Shown piece by piece: positions 42,889 to 50,709 of a DNA stretch of 64,000 nucleotides. The translations under genes were made by a program, and so were the position numbers. Within the stretch, counting starts at the first letter, position 1. Every line of letters begins with the position of its first letter. This DNA comes from Psychrobacillus sp044762745 (lineage in GTDB: Bacteria > Bacillota > Bacilli > Bacillales_A > Planococcaceae): NCBI RefSeq assembly GCF_044762745.1, contig NZ_JBIWEX010000005.1, positions 124,001 to 188,000 on the forward strand, read 5' to 3'. Below the pieces are notes generated by a model. The model was not told the DNA's origin. It saw only the letters and a program-made list of their open reading frames with translations, and searched no databases.

Positions 42889-44253
42889 GTGAAAAATAGT
42901 CTATGGATAACGTTTTTAGAACAACTTGGAGAAAACAAAATAAGCAGAAGTGAATCGGAGCTATACCGTCATAGCCGTGATGAATCATCGCATCCTTATG
43001 TGGAACCTGATTTCGTAGTTTTTCCTGAAAATGTAGATGATGTAGTAGAAGTGGTTCAACTTGCAAATGAACATAATATCGCCGTTACTCCGTTTGGTGC
43101 AGGGTCAGGTTTAGAAGGTCAATCCATCCCTGTTAATAAAGGGATTTCTTTAAACTTCGACCGTATGAATAAAGTAATTGAATTTTCACCAGAAGATTTA
43201 ATGATAACAGTGGAACCAGGAATAACCCGCCTTCAATTAAATGAATATGTAAATAGACATGGGCTATACTTCCCTATCGATCCAGGTGCTGATGCATCTA
43301 TTGGTGGAATGGTTGCAACAAATGCAAGTGGGACAACCGCAGCACGCTATGGTTCGATGCGTGATCAAGTACTAGATTTGGAAGTTGTACTTGCGAATGG
43401 AAATGTTATACATACTGGTTCTAAAGCGAAAAAGTCTTCTTCTGGCTACCATTTGAACGGACTTTTCACAGGATCTGAAGGAACGCTCGGCGTCATTACG
43501 AAAATTACAGTGAAATTACATGGCATCCCTGAGAAAGTAATAGCAGCCAGATGCACGTTTCAAACTCCTGGAGAATGCGCAGAAGCTGCACAAGTTGTTT
43601 TATCAAGCGGTATTCAAGTAATGCGCATGGAGCTCGTGGATGCGGAAAGTATTAAACAAGTAAATGAATACGGAGATTATTCATTCCCAGAAGAACACTC
43701 TCTGTTTTTTGAGTTTGCCGGTGCACCGAACATTGTGGAAGAGGAAGCTACCGTAGTAGAAGAACTTATGAAAGAATTAGGTTGCAATAACTGGGAGCGC
43801 GCAAATTCATCGAAAGAACGAGCAGATTTATGGAAAGCACGACACGAAATGGCTTATGCATTTAAACATATAAAAGGAAAAGTATCGACGGGTTCGGATT
43901 CATGTGTCCCTATTTCGAAATTAGCGGAAATGGTCGTCTTCGGACGTAAATTATTAGAAGAAAGTGGACTTATAGGTGGCGTATTCGGTCACGTAGGTGA
44001 TGGTAATTTCCATACACTTGTCATGTATGATCCGAATGATCCAGTGGAAGTAGAAAACGCAGAATATACAAATGAACAAATTGCGCTAAAAGCGATTAAA
44101 CTGGGTGGCACTTGTACAGGTGAGCATGGAGTTGGATTAGGAAAAATGAAATATCAAGTTACCGAGCACGGAGAAGCGGTTGAATTAATGAAATCCATGA
44201 AAGCATTAATGGATCCAAAGGGAATATTAAATCCTGGGAAAATGTTTTATTAA
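42889..44253 (+). CDS. FAD-linked oxidase (GlcD / D-lactate dehydrogenase type)
   Basis: This 454-residue flavoprotein is of the PCMH/VAO type. The N-terminal FAD domain shows TPFGAGSGLEGQSIP, PGADASIGGMVATNASGT and GSEGTLGVIT; the C-terminal FAD-linked oxidase domain has GHVGDGNFHTL and ends with the family tail MKALMDPKGILNPGKMF. It oxidises a 2-hydroxy acid such as glycolate or D-lactate. B. subtilis YsfC (GlcD) is a similar protein, but here no GlcE/GlcF partner gene is adjacent, so a single-subunit D-lactate dehydrogenase is equally possible. The start is GTG after AGGAG. Confidence 0.88.
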   Translation: MKNSLWITFLEQLGENKISRSESELYRHSRDESSHPYVEPDFVVFPENVDDVVEVVQLANEHNIAVTPFGAGSGLEGQSIPVNKGISLNFDRMNKVIEFSPEDLMITVEPGITRLQLNEYVNRHGLYFPIDPGADASIGGMVATNASGTTAARYGSMRDQVLDLEVVLANGNVIHTGSKAKKSSSGYHLNGLFTGSEGTLGVITKITVKLHGIPEKVIAARCTFQTPGECAEAAQVVLSSGIQVMRMELVDAESIKQVNEYGDYSFPEEHSLFFEFAGAPNIVEEEATVVEELMKELGCNNWERANSSKERADLWKARHEMAYAFKHIKGKVSTGSDSCVPISKLAEMVVFGRKLLEESGLIGGVFGHVGDGNFHTLVMYDPNDPVEVENAEYTNEQIALKAIKLGGTCTGEHGVGLGKMKYQVTEHGEAVELMKSMKALMDPKGILNPGKMFY

Positions 44254-44289
44254 CATGGTGAAACTATCTTAGTATACTTTTTAGGGCAT

Positions 44290-44602
44290 GCTCGCAATGT
44301 TTGAGGGCATTCCCGCAACGTTTGACTGGTTACTCGCAACATTAGTGAGCGGTTACGCAACGTCATGATTTATTCTCGCAACTTTTCTGCTACTCGCAAT
44401 GTTTGGAGACATTCTCGCAACGTTTAACCAGTTACTCGCAACATTAGTGAGCGGTTACGCAACGTCATGATTTATTCTCGCAACTTTTCTGCTACTCGCA
44501 ATGTTTGGAGACATTCTCGCAACGTTTAACCAGTTACTCGCAACATTATCGAGCCATTGCGCAACATTATAACTCGTACGAGCAACCTAATGGCTGTCCA
44601 AC
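44290..44602. repeat. Intergenic 21-bp repeat array with 102-bp higher-order repeats (array B)
   Basis: Fifteen units with the core TCGCAAC(A/G)TT have the G of GCAA at 44294, 44315, 44336, 44357, 44378, 44396, 44417, 44438, 44459, 44480, 44498, 44519, 44540, 44561 and 44582. Every step is 21 bp except two of 18. Five-unit blocks of 102 bp starting at 44294, 44396 and 44498 are near copies of each other. It lies between the convergent oxidase and VOC genes. Read as protein the minus strand gives NVARxxx-like heptads but contains stop codons. Confidence 0.9.
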
Positions 44603-44626
44603 ATTTTTTTGTTGAACAGCCTTTTT
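44592..44626 (+). terminator. Terminator between the oxidase and VOC genes
   Basis: 12-base arms (GGCTGTCCAACA with one mismatch) and a T-rich loop are followed by TTTTT rightward. It lies at the right-hand end of the repeat array. Confidence 0.85.
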
Positions 44627-44635
44627 ATTACTTCA

Positions 44636-45064
44636 CTATTGTTTTAATTCTTCGCCTTCATGACTAAATTGCCACTCGATGCCAAACTTGTCCTTCAGTG
44701 ATCCGTAGCATTTGCTCCAAAATGTTTCTTGCAACTCCATAGCTACGTTTCCGCCTTCTTTAAGTGCATCAAATACTGAACTAATTTCCTCTTCATTTTT
44801 ACTAACAAACGCTAGACTAATATTATTTCCTACGGTAAATGGAGAACCAGGGAATGTATCAGAAAACATGACATTACTCCCATTAATGTTTAATCGAGTG
44901 TGCATAACTAAATCTTTTGCTTCCTCTGGTAAAGTGAAATCTGGATGTTGAGGTGCCTCACCGAAAGTCATAATTTGTGGTTTTTCCGTTTTAAAAACCT
45001 CTGCATAAAACTCTGCAGCCTCGCGACAATTTCCATTAAAATTAAGATATACATCTACAGCCAT
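44636..45064 (-). CDS. PhnB-like VOC (glyoxalase fold) protein
   Basis: This 142-residue protein of the vicinal-oxygen-chelate superfamily is in the PhnB/3-demethylubiquinone methyltransferase-like group: MAVDVYLNFNGNCREAAEFYAEVF at the start and GSLKDKFGIEWQFS at the end. Members of this group are usually uncharacterised or linked to resistance and degradation. ATG 45064 sits eight bases from AGAGGAG; the in-frame GTG three codons earlier overlaps that spacing. It has no operon partners. Confidence 0.85.
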   Translation of the reverse strand: MAVDVYLNFNGNCREAAEFYAEVFKTEKPQIMTFGEAPQHPDFTLPEEAKDLVMHTRLNINGSNVMFSDTFPGSPFTVGNNISLAFVSKNEEEISSVFDALKEGGNVAMELQETFWSKCYGSLKDKFGIEWQFSHEGEELKQ

Positions 45065-45215
45065 TTGACACACTCCTCTTTTGTAAAAAAATTATTCATT
45101 CAAATATGAATGTCAGTATTATTGTATCATTCGCCTATAAAAAATAGTATCTATAACTCCTAAAATGAAATGAAGAGCGAGAAAAATGATCTCACTCTCC
45201 ATCTAATACCTATTC

Positions 45216-46199
45216 TTAAAATACTTTATCTCCGTTGAAAATGGAATTTTTCACGATAACATAATCTACATTTCGAATTGCCTCTAGTTTATTGCCACCT
45301 GCATAAGAAATAGAAGATTGAAGATCTTGTTCCATTTCAGTAAGAGTGTCTTGCAAAGCACCTTTGTGTTCCACGAACATTTTCTTACCTTCTACGTTTT
45401 TCTTTTCGCCTTTTTGAAATTCGGAAGCGGAACCGAAGTATTCTTTATAACGTTTTCCTTCTTTTTCAATTGTGTTTCCTGGAGATTCTTCATGGCCTGC
45501 AAACAAAGAACCGATCATGACCATCGATGCGCCAAAACGTACAGATTTGGCAATATCACCATGTGTTCGAATTCCTCCGTCCGCAATAATCGGCTTACTT
45601 GCCGCCTTTGCACACCAACGTAACGCTGCTAATTGCCAACCACCAGTACCAAATCCAGTTTTAATCTTCGTTATACATACTTTACCTGGTCCGATCCCTA
45701 CTTTTGTAGCGTCAGCTCCAGCATTTTCTAATTCTCTTACCGCTTCAGGAGTCCCTACATTTCCTGCAATTACAAAGCTTTTTGGCAAATGCTTTTTAAT
45801 ATGCTGAACCATTTCGATTACTGCATTAGAATGACCATGTGCAATATCTATGGTTATGAACTCTGGTGTAAGTTGCTCCGCTGCTAATTGTTCAATAAAT
45901 GCATATTCTTCCTCTTTGACACCAACACTAATCGATGCGATAAATCCGCGTGATTGCATATCTTTTGTAAATGCTAAACGCGTTTCTGGTTCAAAACGAT
46001 GCATAATATAGAAGTAACCATTTTCAGCTAAGTAATTTGCGATTTTTTCGTCTATAATAGTTTGCATATTGGCAGGTACTACAGGCAACTTAAACGTATG
46101 CCCACCTAAAGTTACAGTTGTATCACATTCTGAACGGCTATTTACGATACATTTTGCCGGAATTAATTGAATATCTTCATAATCAAATACATTTTCCAT
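45216..46199 (-). CDS. guaC: GMP reductase GuaC
   Basis: This 327-residue enzyme of the IMPDH/GMPR family reduces GMP to IMP with NADPH, which rebalances guanine and adenine nucleotides. ENVFDYEDIQLIPAKC opens the protein, the catalytic Cys175 lies in GIGPGKVCITKIKTG, and IADGGIRTHGDIAKSVRFGA binds phosphate. There is no CBS-domain insert, which separates it from GuaB. ATG 46199 follows GGAGTGG; upstream in-frame codons lie in the leader. Inverted PurBox-like sequences lie just upstream. Confidence 0.95.
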   Translation of the reverse strand: MENVFDYEDIQLIPAKCIVNSRSECDTTVTLGGHTFKLPVVPANMQTIIDEKIANYLAENGYFYIMHRFEPETRLAFTKDMQSRGFIASISVGVKEEEYAFIEQLAAEQLTPEFITIDIAHGHSNAVIEMVQHIKKHLPKSFVIAGNVGTPEAVRELENAGADATKVGIGPGKVCITKIKTGFGTGGWQLAALRWCAKAASKPIIADGGIRTHGDIAKSVRFGASMVMIGSLFAGHEESPGNTIEKEGKRYKEYFGSASEFQKGEKKNVEGKKMFVEHKGALQDTLTEMEQDLQSSISYAGGNKLEAIRNVDYVIVKNSIFNGDKVF

Positions 46200-46216
46200 G
46201 TTATCCACTCCAAAAC

Positions 46217-46252
46217 ACGAATATTTTTTTACTATAAATAAAAATTGTTCGT
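46217..46252 (-). promoter_or_regulatory. Candidate PurR boxes upstream of guaC
   Basis: On the minus strand ACGAACAAT and ATATTCGT face each other with 34 bases from the C of the first CGAA to the G of the second TTCG. Known PurR sites (CCGAACAWT in inverted pairs) have 32-33 by my count, so the pair is plausible but imperfect. Confidence 0.4.
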
Positions 46253-46409
46253 ACATTTGGTAATTTACAGGATTTTTATGCAAATGTCAATTGATTAATG
46301 GCAAAAATAAAAAAGAGATCTATATAGACCCCTTTTATCGTTTTTCAGCATAGTAGAAATACATATGCATCACTAAGCTATTATAGAGAAGGTCTCTTCC
46401 CTTCCATCT

Positions 46410-46604
46410 CTATTTATTGATCATTTTAACATGCGCTTCGATTGATTTTATTCTGTCTGCTAATTCCAATACTGCTTGCATTAATTGCACCTGTTCTGTT
46501 TTTGATATCGTTGTATGACGCTCCATCTGTTCGACTGATTTCTCTACTTTTTGTATGCTGTGACTCATTACTTTTACAAATTGATCGGTCGTCAGTTTTT
46601 TCAT
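46410..46604 (-). CDS. Small coiled-coil protein (about 64 residues)
   Basis: This is a short hydrophilic protein, mostly amphipathic helix (VEKSVEQMERHTT, then LMQAVLELADRIKSIEAHV), of no known family. A good promoter (TTGAAA/TACAAT) and AAAGGAG lie upstream, so the transcript is probably real. The AGGAG touches the ATG at 46604, so translation may begin at the CTG three codons later (46595) at nine-base spacing, or at a GTG at 46614 in another frame. The helical heptad pattern favours this frame. Confidence is moderate. Confidence 0.5.
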   Translation of the reverse strand: MKKLTTDQFVKVMSHSIQKVEKSVEQMERHTTISKTEQVQLMQAVLELADRIKSIEAHVKMINK

Positions 46605-46623
46605 CTCCTTTCACTTAATTTCT

Positions 46624-46651
46624 ATTGTAATTGACTTCCAAATTATTTCAA
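46624..46651 (-). promoter_or_regulatory. Sigma-A promoter of the small coiled-coil gene
   Basis: On the minus strand TTGAAA and TACAAT are 16 bp apart, about 20-30 bases upstream of the possible start codons, so the leader would be very short. Confidence 0.55.
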
Positions 46652-46889
46652 TTGACAGAATTTATAATAAATTAAGAGAATAACATTTTAGATAAAAATA
46701 TCTGCTGAAAATTGCATTTAAAGCGCTTCTAGATGTCGAAAATTAAATTTTAGTGGGCCGATGGATTGCTCTGATAACATCTTGATTTTTGCTACGCTAA
46801 AATTTGTTCAAATTACAGGAAGTATTCCATCATACATATTCCCCTACTATTAATATACTAGTAGTAATGCTGTTAAGGAGGAGAGTGTC

Positions 46890-47048
46890 ATGTATACCAA
46901 TCCAATTGATCCAGAAGAAATGGCTATGAGGAAAGATTTAGATGTCATTGCTTCCCTAAATATGATTGGCGAAGGATGTCCAGACTACAATTTAGAGGAA
47001 GAAAAAGTAGATACACAAAATTCCTTAGACACCAATCGTCCAGAATAA
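46890..47048 (+). CDS. Small acidic hypothetical protein (52 residues)
   Basis: This is a short, strongly acidic protein (MYTNPIDPEEMAMRKDL... ending DTNRPE) of no family I recognise. It has a near-perfect AAGGAGGAG ribosome site eight bases before the ATG and a clean terminator 18 bases after the stop. Together these make a compact single-gene unit. There is one Cys (residue 30) and no membrane segment. Confidence 0.65.
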   Translation: MYTNPIDPEEMAMRKDLDVIASLNMIGEGCPDYNLEEEKVDTQNSLDTNRPE

Positions 47049-47065
47049 TTATTACTAATATCTTG

Positions 47066-47090
47066 CCCCACTTTATGTGGGGATTTTTTT
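47066..47090 (+). terminator. Terminator of the 52-residue protein gene
   Basis: CCCCAC/GTGGGG arms surround a five-base loop, followed by A and seven Ts. Confidence 0.92.
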
Positions 47091-47315
47091 ATGTTCCAAC
47101 CTAATACATTGCATTTAGTGGAACATGATGCAAAAATTAGAGGTAATGATTCCAAGTTATTCGCTATTCGAAAGAAACGTTTCCAATAGCCGGGCTATAC
47201 GAAAACAAAAATCATATATTATAGGAATAAGTGACTCAATCTCTCGCGTCTATTTATGTGTATAGTGATGTATTATGTCGATTCATTTTCTATATAAGGA
47301 AGGAAAGAATTCAAT

Positions 47316-48437
47316 ATGAAACAAGCGTTATTAGATATAAAACCTACTGTGGAAGCAGTATTTCAATATCTTCATACCAATCCTGAAATTAGCTGGAAGG
47401 AGTTTTTAACGACTGAGTATTTGAAAGACTTTCTTAACCAAGAAGGATTCCAAGTCACTACTTTCGATGATTCAACTGGATTAGTTGTGACAATCGGGAG
47501 CGGGAAACCTTGTGTTGGACTTCGGACAGATATGGATGCTCTTTGGCAGGAAGTGGACGGAGAGTTTAAAGCCAATCATTCTTGTGGACATGATGCACAT
47601 ATGACGATGGCAGTAGGTACACTTCTTTTATTGAAAAAATTAGGTATTCCAAAACAAGGTACATTAAAAGTATTATTTCAACCGGCGGAAGAAAAAGGTA
47701 CTGGTGCACTATCTTTTATTGAAAAAGGGTTGGTCGATGATTTGGATTATTTATTTGGTGTGCATCTTCGACCCATTCAAGAAATTTCAAACGGTTTTGC
47801 TGCTCCAGCCATTTTGCACGGTGCTGCAAAATTAGTTAGCGGAAAGATCCATGGAGTGGAAGCCCACGGTGCTAGACCACATCTTGGCATAAATGCAATT
47901 GAAGTCGGTGCGCAAATTGTGGAAGCAATCCAAGCGATTCATCTAGATCCGATGATGTCCTATTCTGCAAAAATGACTAGGTTCCAAGCTGGTGGGGAAT
48001 CTGCCAATATTATTCCGGGGAACGCTGAGTTTAGTATCGATGTTCGTGCACAATCCAATAGCGCGATGAATGACTTAATCGCTAAAGTGGAACATGCGAT
48101 TAAATCCGTTGCAACACTAAATAATATAACGATTGATTTTCAGATTGAGACGGAAATTGTGGCTGCGGAGGTGGATGATTCAGCTGTAAAATTGATGGAA
48201 TCGGCAATTATCGATACCATTGGCCAAAATTATTATGTACCACCAATCGTTACACCAGGCGGAGAGGATTTTCATTATTATACGTTAAAAAGACCTTCTA
48301 TCAAGGCGACGATGCTTGGTTTAGGTTGCGATCTAGCACCAGGATTACATCATCCAAATATGACGTTTAATCATGAGAGCATTTTAACTGGTATTGAAAT
48401 ATTAGCCCGTACAATTATTAACACTTTCCAAAAATGA
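47316..48437 (+). CDS. M20-family amidohydrolase (AmhX/N-acyl-amino-acid hydrolase type)
   Basis: This 373-residue metallopeptidase-fold enzyme of the M20D group removes acyl groups from N-acyl amino acids or similar amides. Metal-binding boxes are visible: GLRTDMDALWQE, NHSCGHDAHMTMAVG, FQPAEEKGTGA, the HGARPHLGINA lid domain and the late PGGEDFHYYT. GGAAGG precedes the ATG. The next gene, 19 bases on, is an N-acylamino-acid racemase-like enzyme, so I infer that this protein is the L-specific deacylase (desuccinylase) of that route. An indole-acetamide or peptidoglycan-fragment substrate cannot be excluded. Confidence 0.85.
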   Translation: MKQALLDIKPTVEAVFQYLHTNPEISWKEFLTTEYLKDFLNQEGFQVTTFDDSTGLVVTIGSGKPCVGLRTDMDALWQEVDGEFKANHSCGHDAHMTMAVGTLLLLKKLGIPKQGTLKVLFQPAEEKGTGALSFIEKGLVDDLDYLFGVHLRPIQEISNGFAAPAILHGAAKLVSGKIHGVEAHGARPHLGINAIEVGAQIVEAIQAIHLDPMMSYSAKMTRFQAGGESANIIPGNAEFSIDVRAQSNSAMNDLIAKVEHAIKSVATLNNITIDFQIETEIVAAEVDDSAVKLMESAIIDTIGQNYYVPPIVTPGGEDFHYYTLKRPSIKATMLGLGCDLAPGLHHPNMTFNHESILTGIEILARTIINTFQK

Positions 48438-48456
48438 AAAACAAAGGAGAACGAAC

Positions 48457-49566
48457 ATGCTAATCACAGAAGTAAATATTCGCAAAATGAAAATGATGAT
48501 GAAAACCCCTTTTTCAACAAGTTTTGGAACTTTTCAACATAAAGATTTCCTTCTATTAGAAGTAACAGATGAACTCGGAAATACAGGTTGGGGAGAATCA
48601 ACAGCATTTCACTCTCCTTGGTATACTGAAGAAACATTCGAAACAAATTTACATATGATCCGTGACTTTCTAATACCTCTTATATTAGATCAAGAGATCA
48701 CGCATCCGAATGAGGTGAATACCCTATTTGCTCCCCTTCGCAAAAATAATATGGCAAAAGCAGCTGTAGAAGGTGCTATTTGGGATTTATATGCCAAGCG
48801 CAATAAATTAACGCTTGCGGAAGCATTAGGTGGAACAGCTGAAAAAATTGAAGTAGGCATTAGTATTGGCATTCAAAAAAGCACAGAACAATTGATCGAC
48901 GTAGTGCAAAGGTTTATAGAAGAAGGATATAAGCGCATAAAAGTAAAAATTAAACCAGGCCATGACGTAGAAGTAATTCGTTCTCTTCGTGAAGCTTTTC
49001 CAACTATTCCACTCATGGCGGATGCAAATTCAGCGTATACTTTAGATGATATTGATTTATTAAAACAGTTAGATGAATATAATTTAATGATGATCGAGCA
49101 ACCACTTGCCTCGGACGATATTATTGATCATGCAAAATTGCAAAAAGCAATAAAGACACCTATTTGTTTAGATGAAAGCATTACTTCGTTTGAAGATGCA
49201 CGAAAGGCTATTGAGCTTGGTAGTACACAAATTATTAATGTGAAAATTGGACGTGTTGGAGGTTTAACAGAATCGAAGAAAATTCATGATTACTGCATGG
49301 AAAAAGGAATTCCTGTATGGTGTGGTGGTATGTTAGAGGCTGGGATTGGACGCGCACATAACATCGCTCTAACGTCATTACCGAATTTCACACTTCCAGG
49401 AGATACAGCAAGTTCCTCTCGTTATTGGGAAGAAGATGTTATTACACCTGAAGTTGTCGCTGTAGATGGATTTATAACTGTTCCTACAGAATATGGCATT
49501 GGCTACGAACCAAACTTAGAAGTTATGGATCGTTACACAGTGGAACAAATTCACTTTAAAGCTTGA
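48457..49566 (+). CDS. MenC/N-acylamino-acid racemase (enolase superfamily)
   Basis: This is a 369-residue enolase-superfamily protein of the MenC/NSAR subgroup. The acid-base lysines lie in RIKVKIKPG (about 161-169) and NVKIGRVGG; the metal ligands in MADANSAY, IEQPL and LDES. Proteins of this subgroup act as o-succinylbenzoate synthase, as N-succinylamino-acid racemase, or both. No other menaquinone gene is nearby, and the M20 deacylase gene is adjacent. I therefore favour racemase, converting N-acyl-D- to L-amino acids as described for Geobacillus. AAAGGAG precedes the ATG. Confidence 0.85.
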   Translation: MLITEVNIRKMKMMMKTPFSTSFGTFQHKDFLLLEVTDELGNTGWGESTAFHSPWYTEETFETNLHMIRDFLIPLILDQEITHPNEVNTLFAPLRKNNMAKAAVEGAIWDLYAKRNKLTLAEALGGTAEKIEVGISIGIQKSTEQLIDVVQRFIEEGYKRIKVKIKPGHDVEVIRSLREAFPTIPLMADANSAYTLDDIDLLKQLDEYNLMMIEQPLASDDIIDHAKLQKAIKTPICLDESITSFEDARKAIELGSTQIINVKIGRVGGLTESKKIHDYCMEKGIPVWCGGMLEAGIGRAHNIALTSLPNFTLPGDTASSSRYWEEDVITPEVVAVDGFITVPTEYGIGYEPNLEVMDRYTVEQIHFKA

Positions 49567-49603
49567 TATAAGCAGAACAATTAAAACAAAAGGAGCTCAA
49601 TAT

Positions 49604-50653
49604 ATGAAAAAAAGCCTTCAAATCGGATCCGCTTTTATAGGGATTATCGTTGGAGCAGGCTTTGTGTCAGGTCAAGAAATATTAATATTTTTCACTAGTT
49701 ATGGCTATCTAGGTATTGCAGGTTCCGTACTTGCAACTATTTTATTAGCATTTCTTGGCATGAATTTAACGCAAATTGGTAGTCGTTTGCAGACGACTTC
49801 GCACGAAAAGGTCATTTATCATATTTGTGGTCCGTATTTAGGTTTTGTTATTGATATGGTTATTACCTGTTTGTTGTTTGGCATAACGATTATTATGTTT
49901 GCTGGAGCAGGCGTCGTTTTTGAGGAGCAGTTCGAATTATCTGCTATAATTGGTAGTTTAATAATGGCAATTATTACGATTATCACCGTAACGTTAAATG
50001 TCCAAAAAGTAATTGGATTAATTGGTGCAATTACTCCATTTCTATTAGTAATTGTTTTGATCATAGCGGCCTATTCGGTGTTCCATTATGATTCAAGCGT
50101 AGATTTTAAAAATGTGAGTACTGGAACAACTCCCCCAGTTCCTCATTGGGGCGTTGGTGCATTATTGTACGTTTCCTATATTATTGCTGCTGGTGTAGCG
50201 ATGATTACAGTTATAGCAGGTACCGTTAAAAATCAAAAAGTGGCTGGTTGGGGCGGATTTTTAGGGGGACTTGGACTAGGGCTGCTAATTTTACTCATTA
50301 ATATTTCGATGTTTACACAAATAGATTATATTAAAAATACATCGATGCCAATGGTTACCTTAGCAAAAAATATGCATCCTATTGTTGGTTTTTTTATGGC
50401 GGTTATTCTTATTGGAATGATTTATAATACAGCAGTTGCGATGCTGTATGCATTTTGCGCACGTATTGTAAAACCGGGAAAAACTTCGTTTAAAGCATTT
50501 ACCGGTTTTACTGGTGCTTTGGCATTTTTCGCTAGTTCTTTAGGATTTGTCTATCTTATTGGAACGATATATCCCGTAACTGGTTATTTGGGGATTCTGC
50601 TAATAGCTGCTATTATTATATATTGGTTTACATATAAAAGAGAAGTTTATTGA
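49604..50653 (+). CDS. YkvI-family multi-pass membrane transporter
   Basis: This is a 349-residue protein with about ten membrane segments. GSAFIGIIVGAGFVSGQEI at the start (unwound first helix, Gly-rich) is characteristic of YkvI-type proteins, which are related to LeuT-fold amino acid/cation symporters. It is the third gene of an operon with the M20 hydrolase and racemase genes, so an amino acid or N-acyl amino acid is a reasonable cargo, by inference. AAAAGGAG precedes the ATG and a terminator follows. Confidence 0.82.
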   Translation: MKKSLQIGSAFIGIIVGAGFVSGQEILIFFTSYGYLGIAGSVLATILLAFLGMNLTQIGSRLQTTSHEKVIYHICGPYLGFVIDMVITCLLFGITIIMFAGAGVVFEEQFELSAIIGSLIMAIITIITVTLNVQKVIGLIGAITPFLLVIVLIIAAYSVFHYDSSVDFKNVSTGTTPPVPHWGVGALLYVSYIIAAGVAMITVIAGTVKNQKVAGWGGFLGGLGLGLLILLINISMFTQIDYIKNTSMPMVTLAKNMHPIVGFFMAVILIGMIYNTAVAMLYAFCARIVKPGKTSFKAFTGFTGALAFFASSLGFVYLIGTIYPVTGYLGILLIAAIIIYWFTYKREVY

Positions 50654-50665
50654 AAACAATAATAG

Positions 50666-50700
50666 AGACCCATTCACTAAATATAGCGAATGGGTCTTTA
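50666..50700. terminator. Terminator shared by the transporter and 5'-nucleotidase genes
   Basis: AGACCCATTC arms surround a 12-base A+T-rich loop between two convergent genes, with T-rich sequence on the right side. Confidence 0.8.
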
Positions 50701-50709
50701 AGTTTTTTA

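Noticed and set aside
44290..44602. CRISPR array
   Set aside because: Units are 21 bp with no separate repeat and spacer parts, the conserved core is only about 8 bp, blocks are duplicated, and no cas gene is present.
46300..46345. Terminator between the small gene and guaC
   Set aside because: The GATCTATATAGA sequence is palindromic but too short-looped to form a stable hairpin.
46426..46614. Alternative GTG-started frame overlapping the small coiled-coil gene
   Set aside because: The ribosome site would lie inside the frame, and the product lacks the helical heptad pattern of the other frame.
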